Positions 12,601-22,160 of a DNA stretch of 64,000 nt are shown here, one piece after another. The first letter of the stretch is position 1. Every line of letters begins with the position of its first letter. The notes under the pieces were generated by a model that searched no databases, was not told where the DNA came from, and saw nothing but the letters and a program-made list of their open reading frames with translations. Origin of the DNA: Enchytraeus crypticus (taxonomy: Eukaryota; Annelida; Clitellata; Enchytraeida; Enchytraeidae); the NCBI GenBank assembly GCA_905160935.1, contig CAJHZI010000884.1, positions 167,501 to 231,500 of the forward strand, read 5' to 3'. A program made the translations under genes and the position numbers.

Positions 12601-15600
12601 AGGGGGGGCCATCTGAAGGGCAGATGTTCCTGTATTGTTTATTTTGTGTATTTTGTACCGTTCACTTCGGTACAAAATCAGTTATGCAAAATCGATGAGA
12701 TTAGTGAACCATGTTCTCAAATCTAAATAAATTATATGCAATAAATTGTGATCACTTGTGTAAAGGCTCTGTGCATTTATTCTGTAAAAGCATTGCTTTT
12801 GGTTTAACTGAGTGATGAGTAATCATAGTCTGTGGTAGTGGTTTACTGTGATTTAGTACCTATTCAAGAGAAATGGTGCTTCAGATTGTGCAAATTAATC
12901 TTTCAATTGTGTAGGTGTTTATGTATTACTATAACTTCTATGAACAATATAATCTTTTTCAATATTCTCTTAGCAACTTAAGACATACATTATTAGACAT
13001 ACATTATTAGACATACATTATTAGACATACATTATTAGAGTAAAATTGTTTGAGCATTAGATATTTTCTATTTTAAAAATTTGATAATAATCTATTTTTA
13101 TTTAGAAAATTTTGCAGTTGTTTGTCGTATTGTTTAATATATATATATATTTATGATTTAAAATCCTATTTCGAACGCGTAGTTTTGCCATTGTTTGTTG
13201 CATCGCATGAGCAATTGATCTGTTAAAAATTGAATTAGCCATAAAAATAGGAGTCTTTAAAGTAGGCTCGAAGATCGGTTTCATTCTTGGCTGAACGCAG
13301 AAAGTGTTTAAAGTTCAGTAATATTTTAATCTGAAACAAGACAATATTTTTATATTAACTCTTCCATCTTTGAGTGGGTACTGATAAATTATAATTTATA
13401 AACTGACTATTATAATATAAACCTACTGATAATTATCAACATTACTGACGTTATAATTATATATATATATATATATATATAACTTTAGATAAGTAATTTA
13501 TTGTTTTTTTTAAAATTCTGATTCATAATTTTATATTACTCACGACTATGTGTTATTCTCAGCCGGTGCGTCAGATAGCGCAGGCGGGTGGTTTTCAGAA
13601 GCCGGTGAACGAGGAGCTGACGATGATGTTTCCCGTCTCCAGCGGCTCAGATCATCAGAAGAAAGAACTGGTACAAGAGGCACCTTCCAACGAGAGCTTA
13701 CCTCAAGTAGGAGTCTTTTGAGACAATATATTGTGTTAGATAGTGATATAATTCATTCAGTTCTCGTTCAGTCATTAGTTCAAAAGTTCATTTGTCCAAT
13801 GTCTTCAGCATCATATCATTCATAGCAGCATTTCTTATCGCTTTTCTTATAATAATAAAAATCATCATCATCATCTTCCCTTAAATCCCAGTTTAACCAG
13901 GGTCGGGATACGAATAGACTCTCTCCAGTCCTCCCTGTCTCACACCATATCACCAGTCAATCCCCTATTTTGCATGTCCTTCTTAGTTACCGCATCCCAA
14001 GTCAATTGTGGTCTACCTCTCCCAAGCTTAGCATCCAGTTCTTCCCTCCAAACTCTCTTTACTACATCCTCATCTGCCTTTCTCACAATATGCCCATACC
14101 ATCTCAATCTCGACTGAGCCAGCCTATCCCCAATCCCCTCAACATTCAAATTCATCCTCACATATTCATTTTCCATTCTGTCCGTCCTAGTTCTTCCACA
14201 CATTAGACGCAACATTCTCATTTCTGCCACAGGCAAACTCTGCAAATGTTCTCTTTTTAGTGCCCAACATTCCGAACCATACATCATTACTGGCATCACA
14301 GAACTATAAAATTTGCCTTTCAGTCTTAGTGGGATTCTCCTATCACACAACACTCCAGTAGCAGCCCTCCACTTTGCCCATCCAGCCTGAATCCTGCTAG
14401 TAACCTCTTTTTCCAACTCCCCAGTATCCTCTATTACAGATCCCAAATACTTAAAATCTGTTACCTTCTTTAGCTCCACACCCTGACTTATTACTCTATC
14501 TCCGTTTATCATCTCAACCTTCCATCTACTCTCTAAATGCTCCGTTTTTTCCTTATTCACCCTCAGTCCTTTACTTTCCAATGCCTCTCTCACATTTCCA
14601 ACATCTCGCTTACTTTCTCCACAGTGTCTCCTACTATCACCAGATCATCAGGAAATAGCATGCACCAAGGGGCCTCCTCAACAACTCCCTTAAGCAACTC
14701 ATCTATAATCAATATAAATAAATATGGACTTAAGGCTGATCCTTGATGTACCCCGATCTTCACATCAAAACTCTCAGATAGTCCACTCTCACACTGGTCT
14801 TCACCCTGCTGTACATATCTTTGATTGACTCAACATACCTCCTGTTCACTTTCCTCTACTGCAAAACTTCCCACACCAGTTCTCTCGGAACCCTATCATA
14901 GGCCTTTTCGAGATCCACAAATACCATCTGTATCTTCTTCCTCTCACTCCTTTTCTTCTCCATGAATTGCCTCAACATAAATATCGGCTCTGTTGTCGAC
15001 CTTCCAGGTATAAACCCAAACTGGTTGCCCTTAATGTTTCTTATAATAATAATAATAATAATAATAATAAAGGTTTAACGTCCGTTTCCTCATACAAGGA
15101 TGATGTCAGGGACGTCATTGTCAACATTTCATAGTAGCATTTCATATCAGCATTTCTTTTCAACATTTCATAGCAGCATTTCTTATCTGCTTAGTGATAA
15201 TAGCCACTGTGTCACATTCCACCAACCTGTCTTATCAGATTTGGGTAATAATGCACATCTCGGGTGAAGATTATGATAGTAGATATGTAAAAATTAAGTA
15301 AAGGAAATAAAGTACAATAAAGTAAAGAATGAGATTTGATATAGATTCAGGTAACTGTATTAGCTGAGAAACAGAGTTTGTAGTTTGCATGCACTAAAAT
15401 GTTGTATGAAACATGTTTTTATATCATATAATATATATATCTATATATATATATATATATATATCTATATATATGTATCATATATCATAACATATTTCAT
15501 ATCAGATTTTAAATGATCAGGGTTTAAATGTTTACATAAAAAATTTGTTCATTGTACTGTATTTAGGGAGAAGCTACACCGGCAGATGATAAAGTGTTTG

Positions 15601-18600
15601 ACGTAGGCCTTAGTGACGTAAGTGATTTTCTCTTTGTTTTTTTTTTTGTTTTTTTTCTTTATTTTCTGCTTTGTTTAGAGAACTAAAGTCTGATCTTCAG
15701 TATTGGTAAAATTGTTCCTATGAGACAATTAATACTGGTAATTAATTAATTAAAATTAATTATATATCAGTAATTAAATAATTAATTCATAATTAAGTAT
15801 ATACCAATAATTAATTAATTCATAATTAATTATAACTAATTGTCGATACTTATCAGGCACACCTGAAAACGCAACAGAATGATGACTTGTGATTCTAAAC
15901 AACTCTATCTTTTCTATTGTAATGTCTGATATTTTTAAGTTTAAAATTTCAGGCAAATATTTTTCTTTTGTTGGAGTTATGATAATTTTTTCTAGACTCT
16001 ACGTGCACATTCAGCATTTCGTTGTGACTGATTGAAAAGACTGCAGCAGCTGAATGTATGCGAAAGAGTCAACTATGCTGATACAGCCAGTGTCATATAC
16101 TTGACTAAAATGTACGCGATGGGTGCTAAAAATTACTGTAACACGGTAAATGCGCGTTAAAGTTATACACAAACTTTGACAGTTCTGCGCATGAAAAATT
16201 GTAGTTTAGCGAAGCATACTTGAATACCATTTGAGTACGTGTCACTATGCTCAAAAGTGCATCTGAGTATAATGAAACAGAGAGCTCTCTTTGGTCAGTT
16301 AAATCAGCAAGAGCTCTTTAGTTATCTTACGAGCATATTGTAGGTATGAACTAGGTTCTGTCACGTAGTAGAGAAAGCATAGCTGACATATTGTTTATTG
16401 CTGAAACCAGTGGCGATGTCGGTAAGATATTCGACCCCAGATCAGTATGTGCAGGTGCAAATGCTGTGCTCGCCCGTCATTGACATCGCCTTCGAGTTAG
16501 GAAACTGACATTAACATTAGCTTTACCAGCTTTTATGTGTTTATTAAACATAAACCTACGACATTAACAAATAGACTTAATTAGCTGTTTACGTATGCAC
16601 AGCCGATGGAGATAAGCAAGTTTGTGAGCGAGAGAGCCGAGGCTCTACGTAAGCTCTCGGCTGATCCTAATGATGCCGAGGCACTTGCGGTCATGCAGAG
16701 AATTCAACAAAAGGTTTACATCTCGTTTGTCTCTAAATCTCGACAATGATTTCATGTTGATGAATTGTCAGTATGACGTCCCTGACATCATCCTTGTATG
16801 AGGAAACAGACGTTAAACCTTCATTATTATTATTATTTATTTATTTATTGCATCATTTATTAGTATTACTCGAAACTATGAACTAGTAAATCATGACGTG
16901 AAATGGTGCTTATAATTATTATTATAATGCTTATAATTATTATAATTATTTCTTCTATTTGTGAGACCTATTGAACAAGGGGGCTCTAATTAATAAAAAA
17001 CAAATGAAGGTTTAACGTCCGTTTCCTCATTCAAGGATGATGTCAGGGACACTATCCTTGTTTGATGTCAGGGAGATCATCGTTGCTTGAATATGTGGAA
17101 TTTTGTTGAGAGACTACCACTCTACTTTGCTCTACTGCACCTTTACTATGCCTCTTGTGGCTCTAGTTTTGAATTTAAAGGAATCCTTTATTTTTATCTT
17201 TAAATTTAATTTTAATTAATTAATACATTAATGCATTTTTCTGTGTGCTTTATTATAAAATAACATACTGTGTATTCTAGATGAATGTGCTGTATTATAA
17301 AATAACATACTGTGTATTCTAGATGAATATGCTGTATTATAAAATAACATATTGTGTAATATAGATGAATATGCTGTATTATAAAATAACATACTGTGTA
17401 TTCTAGATGAAGGAATGGGTGGCAGCAAAGCAGAAGCCGGGCCAGTTTACTGGATCCACTAAAGTGCAGACGTTGTCTGCTAAACAGCTCGGAGGCAATG
17501 ATCCCAGGGCCTGGGTTAAAAAGGTAACGTCGTCGCAATACTTGTGTGCTGCAGCCATTGATTGCTCTCTGTTGTGAAACTGTACTGACTGTGTGTGCAT
17601 CCAAAGGTGATATCCGGTACTTAAGTCATTAATTTATAAGATCCTCACTTAGAAACGTAAAAAATACTTGAAGAAAGTCTGTGGTTGGAAGTTTAGTAGT
17701 TTTTAATGGCACAGTAGTGGATGAAATTTCTGCGGAGTAAATGTAGAGGAACTCTCGCTGATGAACTCTCGTTGCTTTGCTACTTTCTTTGGTGACAGCT
17801 GTCTTTTTTCTTCTTTATCTTCTTTGTATTGAGTATAGTCTCATATTTTTTAGTTGTAGTCTTCAAAACAAAATTTTGTCATTTAAGGTAGAACTGCTTT
17901 TAAAACGCATGATTTAAAAGTTCTATTTTGGTTACTTTTAAAAGTAATCAAAGCAGCAAATCGGCGTATTTGCTGATTTTTTCAGTTATTGATATTATTT
18001 TTTAATATACAAACATTTATTACTTCTGTACTTTTTTGTAGTCTACCCTTTTATTGATTATCCATTTCACTGGATATCTCCAATGGATGCACAGATATAT
18101 ATTTGAAACTTCACAGGTTCTAACAACTCCGTTGGCATTGAAGGTGTGTTTACAAGCGATTGCATCAGTATTGGGAGACTACAACTGGTTTGGACTGGTT
18201 CAGACTGGTTGAGCAGAATTATGCAAACATAACATCTGCGCTGATAATAATTATATATGAAGATGATTGCCATGTATGATTATTGTCTGTGTGGATGTTA
18301 TGCTTGGATAACTTCTCTCAGTGTAGTATTGTGCAAGGCACCTATGTATTTTTGAGTATGCCAGTGAGTGTGTGTTTATGTATGTCTGTGTGTGTGAGTA
18401 TGTGTGGGCTAGCGGACGAGTTTATTTTAATGTGCTTGCATACATGCGCGTGTATGATTGTGACAGTGAATGCATGCCTCTGCTAATGTTTAGTATGTTG
18501 AATGAATGGTTCTTTGATATGACAGTAAAAAGGGCAATCAATTAAAGACCTGATAAGCTGAAGAAGCTTTGATTGTCTTCATTGATTGGTCTGGCAATTC

Positions 18601-21600
18601 AACTATAAACAGGACCTTGATAGTGGGGGGTGGGGTTATCTAAGGATCAAAAAATTACACTTATTTAAGATAAAAAGTCTCAGTTCTGAGATCACATTTT
18701 CTCAGATCATTTGAACTAAGGCTTATGCCTCGCATCATATAAAAATTTACAATTTAAAATTATGGTTCCTGTGAAATCTCCATTGATGATGTGCCAAAAG
18801 GGTAGTTTTTCAATTCAGCCTGTGTAAATGTGCCGTGTTAGGTGCACATTTACACAGTGCCGGTCCTGTTTTAGCTGACTCGCTGCGTCTGATGGTAAAC
18901 TGACACCGCTCGACTGCGACTAGCCGCAACGGTTAATGATGATGATGTGAACCTGCCACGAGAGACCTGCGGGTAGTTAGAGTAAGTATGTGCAACAGTT
19001 TGCATCATTTTATCATTGTAGCTTCGGCGAATATTGTACTGTATAAAATGATATAGTGTGATGAATACACTGTGATTAGAGTGTTGCTATGGATGATTTT
19101 ACCTGCTAGATATTTACTCTCCTGCTATACGGTAGAGTGAAGTTTGGAGATCATTCTCGAGTTTTGCTGTATCAATATGTATATATGCCTGATCTCTAAA
19201 CTGATTTTGGCAAACGTTAGCACCGTAACCTTCGTACTCTCTTTCACACCGCCAATGACTGGATCTCGCATACACTCACACACACGTAAAGACAACTTCT
19301 CAACGGTCAAATTGAGAGAGAGATTGAGAGGGAGAGAGAGAGTTAAGTGACATCAAAGAGAATATGAAATCATAATTTGATTATAAACATTCCCTTACAT
19401 TATGATCCATCTGTATGACCATGTTACAACCAATGCCATCTAGCTGATCATAATACGAAACTTAAATGCTTTATCAACCATTTAACGAGTAGCGCTCTTC
19501 TGCTGGAAGTTTCTTCAGTAGTAGTCTTAACAACTGACGTTCTGATGTAATGTGTGGTTGTAGGACACATTTCTGAAGGCTAAGCCCGTGATGGGGGGCA
19601 TAGGTAAGGCCCTGCTGCAGAGGATGGGCTGGAAGGAGGGGGAGGGGTTAGGCAAGGACAAGGCTGGCATGCTCACCCCTATAGCTGTCGATATCAAGTT
19701 CGATAGGAAAGGTTTGACACTTTTGTCTGGTCGTTGTTTTATGTGGTACAGTATGCATATGAGACCGACATCTTAGATAGTCCAAGAATTTAGGAAAACA
19801 AATGTTCAATCTATCGATCAATAAGCAATTTAATGTCTGGTTCCTCGCCATTAAGCAATGTCAGGGGCGTCTCTTGCAGACTCTGCATCAACAGGCACCA
19901 ACTCACCATACTATGACGACTGAGTATTCAAAGACCACTGGAGAAAGCAAGATAAATAACAGTGCAGGTCCAATATCCCAGCAATAGTGTCAGAATACTG
20001 ACCTCTGGCCCAGGGAGATGAGTTTTAACTTGCACAGGAAAATAGTAATATTACAATTACTACATAGAAGATCTTGTGACAGAGAACTCCACAATGTTGG
20101 AACAGAAAAAGTGTAGGTGCATCTGCAAATTGGTATAATGTCATAACTCTCTTTTGAAGTCAGTAATTGTTTATTCAATCAAACATAGCTAAATTTAATT
20201 GATTGATTGATTGATTATTTCAGGGCTGATTTCAGCGAGTGAAAGCAAAGAGAAGGCAGAACAGCTGCAGCAGCTGCAGCAACAGCGACTCATGCAGCAA
20301 CAAATGCAGCAGCGTATGGCTAACCTGGGACAGCTATTGGGGGGTATGATAGCGGGACAGGTGGGGGGCATGAGGCCCCCCATCCTCTCCTCACCCATGT
20401 CCTTCCCAGGTCTGTCCCCCGCTGCTGCAGCGGCTGCAGCCGTGGCGGCTCACACACTGGCTAAGGGCGGCCAAGATCTCGCAGGTCTGTGATCGTCATT
20501 ACTAATAATTATATTATGTATATAATTACTAATGTATAATACTAATATATAACTACTTATATGTAATAATTATATATTACTAGTAATTTTATATTAAGTA
20601 ATGTCCACGAACTGAGACCAGCGCGCTAACCTCCATTCCGCTAGTATCCAGATTTTGGCTCGCACCGTTTCTGGACCACCTACATGCATCTCATAGGTTT
20701 GCTTTGGTTCCATAGTGCTCGATGTTGTTAGGGACGGAAGCACTTTAATCGTGTTGTTGTTATTGTTGTTATACTGTATATTAATATTATAATTGAGTAT
20801 TACAATTAGCCATCGACCTTAGTTAAACTGGAATTCAAGCGAAGATGATGATTGTTATTGGCGACCAACATCAGAAGTAGAATTGGGTTGGTGGGCTCCT
20901 AGACTCCAGAAATAGCTACAAAATTGTCTAATCTCAACCCTAGTTAGACTGGAATCGTCACAGAAGATGACAATGGCAAACCTACAAACTAAAAAATTCT
21001 GATGACAAGTTTATTCTTTGAGATGCCGTGTTTGTATTTGATATTGTCATGGATGATGATGGCAGTTTGTTGTTGTTGTTGTCATAGATGATGATTGTTG
21101 TACAGGTAAGCACCATGTGACTAAGACACACTGTGATAGTACTTGATGTTGTCATAGATGATGATTGTTGTACAGGTAAGCACCCTGTGACTAAGACACA
21201 CTGTGATAGTACTTGATGTTGTCATAAATGATGATTGTTGTACAGGTAAGCACCCTGTGACTAAGAGACGCTGTGATACTACTTGATGTTGTCATAGATG
21301 ATGATTGTTGTACAGGTAAGCACCCTGTTACTAAGACACACTGTGATATTACTTGATGTTGTCATGGATGATGATTGTTGTACAGGTAAGTACCCTGTGA
21401 CTAAGAGACTCTGTGATACTACTTGATGTTGTCATAGATGATGATTGTTGTACAGGTAAGCACCCTGTGACTAAGAGACTGTGATAGTACTTGATGTTGT
21501 CATAGATGATGATTGTTGTACAGGTAAGCACCCTGTGACTGCGCTGAGTGAACTGTGCACTAAGAGACGCTGGGCCACGCCTTCTTTCATTCTCGTTCAA

Positions 21601-21857
21601 GATGGCGGACCCGCGAACAACAGACTCTTCAAGTTTAAGGTCTGTCTAGTAGATTGTCTAGATAACATTTTACTTCTATTTTTTCTACTTTCATTTCTGA
21701 GGGAAACTGAAGATGAGCCCTTCTTTAAACAAAGACTGTAGTTTTGTGAATGGAAAGTTGGGTGATATTCGTGTTACCCTGTTATGTTCAGATTGTCGAA
21801 GAATAGACCTACCTTAGAGAGGGAGGGGGAGAGAGAGGTAAAGAGGGAGAGAGATTG

Positions 21858-21916
<59 letters not shown>

Positions 21917-22160
21917 TTGTTTAATTGTATTTATTGTGTAAAGGATTGGCTATATTTTATCTAATTAAGATTTATTTATTTGTCAGAAGTTTTAAAGTCA
22001 TGACTTTGTATCGCAGGTGGTTGTTAACGGCATAGAGTACCTTCCGTCCATGTCCAGCTCAACGAAGAAACAAGCCAAGAGTGAGGCAGCTGCTGCCTGT
22101 CTACAGGCATTCGGAATACTGCCTCACAATATCGCCCCATCAAGCGCGCTTCAGCCTTAG
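3713..22160 (+). CDS. SON: SON, RS-rich nuclear-speckle splicing cofactor (13 coding exons)
   Basis: SON scaffolds nuclear speckles and helps spliceosomes use weak splice sites. Coding exons: 3713-6666, 8958-9686, 10390-10482, 11218-11360, 11978-12156, 13563-13706, 15567-15617, 16603-16713, 17407-17523, 19564-19711, 20224-20484, 21524-21639, 22017-22160. They join in frame to 1,730 codons including the stop. The order is diagnostic: N-terminal lysine-rich block (KHKHKKHKSKSKKKKK), RS region (residues ~985-1228), an ELT-x2-CKKI block, FPVSSGSDHQKKE, PGQFTGST, a G-patch (~1514-1556) and a C-terminal dsRBD (~1645-1722). The long octapeptide-type repeats of mammalian SON are absent. ATG 3713 is the first in-frame Met after an acceptor-like site at 3678. 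Poly(A) signals AATAAA lie at 22792 and 22858. The family is certain; individual splice sites are inferred from GT/AG and phase. Confidence 0.94.
6728..6824 (+). mobile_element. SINE-1 copy in SON intron 1
   Basis: The copy contains GGGGTTCAAATCCTGGGC (B box), CTCGCCCGTCACTGA and GAGTGAGGAAACTGACGTTA, matching the family consensus. Its tRNA-like head is truncated. Confidence 0.8.
7011..7790 (-). mobile_element. LINE fragment with restriction-like endonuclease C-terminus
   Basis: On the minus strand two overlapping frames (7681-7370 and 7461-7126) cover the end of a retrotransposon ORF with one frameshift between them. The first has a C-x-C-x7-H-x4-C knuckle (CPCGHEVDALGLHGLSC), then RHHNLNDII, then DGKRPDGMTLVPW and VWDVTV, which is the layout of the Zn-knuckle plus RPD/D nuclease core of R2-superclade LINEs. 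The second continues to RLSMTLQRFNAVCF and the terminus NSFKPIDDVE. (ATT)n arrays flank it on both sides. Copies of the same C-terminus occur at 54545-54990. It is a dead fragment with no reverse-transcriptase part. Confidence 0.65.
7791..8957. other. SON intron 1, remainder
   Basis: AT-rich intron sequence with a short SINE-1 remnant at about 8644-8680 (AAAGCGATATCAGTGATGGG). I see nothing else in it. Confidence 0.5.
8958..9686 (+). CDS. SON: SON exon 2: RS domain
   Basis: This exon encodes residues ~985-1228, almost entirely Arg-Ser, Arg-Asp and Lys-Arg dipeptides (for example RSRSRDDKKSAEKKRS, RRDRSRSRRRSRNRS). It is the phosphorylatable RS region that targets SON to speckles. The acceptor is at 8957 (GTGACAG|A, completing a Lys codon) and the donor at 9686 (GATAG|GTTGGG). 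The frame stays open to 9804 but turns into a hydrophobic stretch that is intron read-through, not a membrane segment. Confidence 0.88.
9687..11217. other. SON introns 2 and 3 with exon 3 between
   Basis: Intron 2 (9687-10389) carries degenerate ATCAATA/GTTAAATCA repeats at 10170-10300. Exon 3 (10390-10482) encodes the end of the RS region and the conserved helix LKIDKAKLREIA. Intron 3 (10483-11217) holds a 29-bp minisatellite (10746-10950) and a GATT-rich tract that runs into the exon 4 acceptor. Confidence 0.75.
10746..10950 (+). repeat. 29-bp minisatellite in SON intron 3
   Basis: About seven units contain TAATGTAATCTATCCATCAG. The unit ends change from CTACAGGCC to CTACATGAC midway along the array, which shows stepwise spread of a variant. 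Confidence 0.9.
11218..11360 (+). CDS. SON: SON exon 4
   Basis: This exon encodes KNVFGHMQST through SVQELT, a conserved linker with a short proline-rich stretch (SLPSQPPPQPKK). Acceptor CTTTGCAG; donor GACAA|GTGAGA. A 24-bp array (11394-11500, unit ending TATTTTGATCAG) starts about 33 bases after the donor. Confidence 0.85.
11361..11977. other. SON intron 4
   Basis: Five units of a 24-bp repeat ending TTTTGATCAG (11394-11500) are followed by a SINE-1 copy (11604-11725, + orientation, with GGGGTTCAAATTCTGGGC) and AT-rich sequence. Confidence 0.75.
11978..12156 (+). CDS. SON: SON exon 5
   Basis: This exon encodes NFCKKIQEQPGG (aligning with the ELT-x2-CKxI block of SON), an Asn-Ala-Asp acidic run and SAGFVFQPP. 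The acceptor at 11977 (TGTCGATAG) was chosen because it alone preserves phase with exon 4; the later AG at 11988 would shift the frame. Confidence 0.82.
12244..12605. mobile_element. SINE-1 fragment (-) joined to GA-tailed repeat (+)
   Basis: 12244-12326 is a reversed SINE-1 piece ending inside the CCCAGGA motif. It is fused to a GA-tailed element (12327-12605) with CTAACTGAGGAAGACAACGG, GGAGTGCTCTTATGGAGCG and CTGCCACTTGGCAGTGCACT before an (AG)n run. The same element recurs at 24000, 50585, 53400 and, reversed, at 54155. Confidence 0.75.
12606..13562. other. SON intron 5, remainder
   Basis: A 10-bp stem (12651-12660 with 12668-12677, TTTTGTACCG) is followed by AT-rich sequence, four copies of GACATACATTATTA (12980-13040) and (TA)n at 13137-13150 and 13460-13480. 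I see no other feature. Confidence 0.6.
13563..13706 (+). CDS. SON: SON exon 6
   Basis: This exon encodes PVRQIAQAGGFQKPV, then MMFPVSSGSDHQKKE, a motif shared with vertebrate SON. The acceptor is TTATTCTCAG and the donor CTCAA|GTAGGA, with phase 0 on both sides. Confidence 0.85.
13863..15035 (-). mobile_element. RTE-like LINE, 3' half, degenerate
   Basis: The minus strand encodes the end of a non-LTR reverse transcriptase: FIPGRSTTEPIFMLRQFMEK and VFVDLEKAYDRVPRELVWEV (RT core), then an LF-P-DD-LVIV motif in which the usual Ala of FADD is Pro, then 14593-13940 open for 217 codons ([50 protein letters not shown]). Stops and frameshifts lie between the blocks, so it is inactive. It sits in SON intron 6 in antisense orientation. 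The clade call is from memory of similar mollusc-type elements. Confidence 0.75.
15036..15566. other. SON intron 6, 3' part
   Basis: A CR1/L2-like 3' tail with (AAT)n (15040-15120, reversed) is followed by AT-rich sequence with a (TA)n run at 15428-15475. Confidence 0.6.
15567..15617 (+). CDS. SON: SON exon 7 (51 nt)
   Basis: A 17-codon exon encodes GEATPADDKVFDVGLSD between TGTATTTAG and GTAAGTG. Its acidic VF-D-LSD sequence precedes the PMEISKFVSERA helix, as in vertebrate SON. It is too short to stand out as an ORF. Confidence 0.8.
15618..16602. other. SON intron 7
   Basis: It opens with a long T run and TTAATTAAT-type repeats (15735-15835). SINE-1 lies at 16406-16536 in + orientation with its tRNA-like head preserved (GTGGCGATGTCGGTAAGAT). 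Nothing else is recognised. Confidence 0.65.
16603..16713 (+). CDS. SON: SON exon 8
   Basis: Thirty-seven codons encode a charged helix beginning PMEISKFVSERAEALRK and ending VMQRIQQK, aligning with the SERALAQKRLSE...LNRAQE helix of SON. Acceptor GTATGCACAG, donor AAAAG|GTTTAC. Confidence 0.85.
16714..17238. other. SON intron 8 before the splice-site array
   Basis: Two CR1/L2-like 3' tails face each other: 16770-16835 (+, ending GACGTTAAACC then (TTA)n) and 16990-17070 (-, AAGGTTTAACGTCCG then GATGATGTCAGG). The rest is AT-rich. Confidence 0.6.
17239..17406 (+). repeat. 42-bp tandem array ending at SON exon 9 acceptor
   Basis: Four units at 42-bp spacing each end in a 3' splice-site sequence (TGTGTATTCTAG, one variant TGTGTAATATAG), with AG at 17280, 17322, 17364 and 17406. 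The last is the acceptor of exon 9. Each copy is followed by ATGAA, the first five bases of the exon. Confidence 0.9.
17407..17523 (+). CDS. SON: SON exon 9
   Basis: This exon encodes MKEWVAAKQKPGQFTGST, then KVQTLSAKQLGGNDPRAWVKK, the conserved PGQFTGST and AWxKK elements just before the G-patch. Donor AAAAAG|GTAACG; phase 0. Confidence 0.9.
17524..19563. other. SON intron 9
   Basis: Two kilobases without a recognised gene or transposon. It contains GT-rich sequence (18360-18410), a stem-loop at 18821-18856 (13-bp arms TGTGTAAATGTGC, 10-nt loop) and a short (GA)n at 19312-19343. Confidence 0.55.
19564..19711 (+). CDS. SON: SON exon 10: G-patch
   Basis: This exon encodes DTFLKAKPVMGGIGKALLQR, then MGWKEGEGLGKDKAG, a textbook G-patch (G-x2-LL-x-MGW-x-EGEGLGK). 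G-patch proteins bind and stimulate DEAH-box helicases; in SON this domain supports splicing activity. Acceptor GGTTGTAG; donor GGAAAG|GTTTGA leaving phase 1. Confidence 0.95.
19712..20223. other. SON intron 10
   Basis: No transposon was recognised. It ends with five TTGATTGATT-type units (20199-20217) directly before the TTTCAG acceptor. Confidence 0.6.
20224..20484 (+). CDS. SON: SON exon 11: Gln- and Ala-rich linker
   Basis: Residues ~1557-1644 are a Gln/Met-rich coiled-coil-like run (QLQQLQQQRLMQQQMQQRM), a Gly/Met segment (LGGMIAGQVGGMRPP) and a polyalanine run, ending KGGQDLAG just before the dsRBD. The polyalanine and CAG-rich codons make it repeat-prone. Donor GCAG|GTCTGT. Confidence 0.88.
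20485..21080. other. SON intron 11 before the splice-site array
   Basis: AT-rich sequence with TAATTATATA repeats at 20500-20600, GTT repeats at 20750-20775 and a short RTE 3'-end remnant near 20810-20850. Nothing else is recognised. Confidence 0.5.
21081..21540 (+). repeat. 70-bp tandem array of 3' splice sites before SON exon 12
   Basis: Seven units each carry TTGTTGTACAG followed by GTAAG. The AG ends at 21105, 21175, 21245, 21315, 21385, 21455 and 21523 (spacing 70, last 68). The seventh is the true acceptor of exon 12. Each decoy repeats exon codons (GTAAGCACCCTGTGACT) and then runs to an in-frame TGA. Confidence 0.92.
21524..21639 (+). CDS. SON: SON exon 12: dsRBD, first half
   Basis: This exon encodes GKHPVTALSELCTKRRW, then PSFILVQDGGP and LFKFK: helix 1 and strands 1-2 of the double-stranded-RNA-binding domain of SON. 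The exon itself starts with GTAAGC, so joining it to exon 11 (ending GCAG) recreates a strong 5' splice-site sequence at the junction. Confidence 0.93.
21640..22016. other. SON intron 12
   Basis: Dominated by a (GA)n microsatellite at 21815-21915. Confidence 0.7.
22017..22160 (+). CDS. SON: SON exon 13: dsRBD second half and C-terminus
   Basis: This exon encodes VVVNGIEYLPSMSSSTKKQA, then KSEAAAACLQAFGILPHN. The KKQAK-x2-AA-x-CLQ motif is the RNA-binding helix 2 of dsRBDs. TAG at 22158-22160. Confidence 0.93.
   Translation: MVVNGIEYLPSMSSSTKKQAKSEAAAACLQAFGILPHNIAPSSALQP

Noticed and set aside
13550-13825. 91-codon frame starting at 13550
   Set aside because: Out-of-frame reading of SON exon 6; the exon in phase 0 gives the conserved FPVSSGS block.
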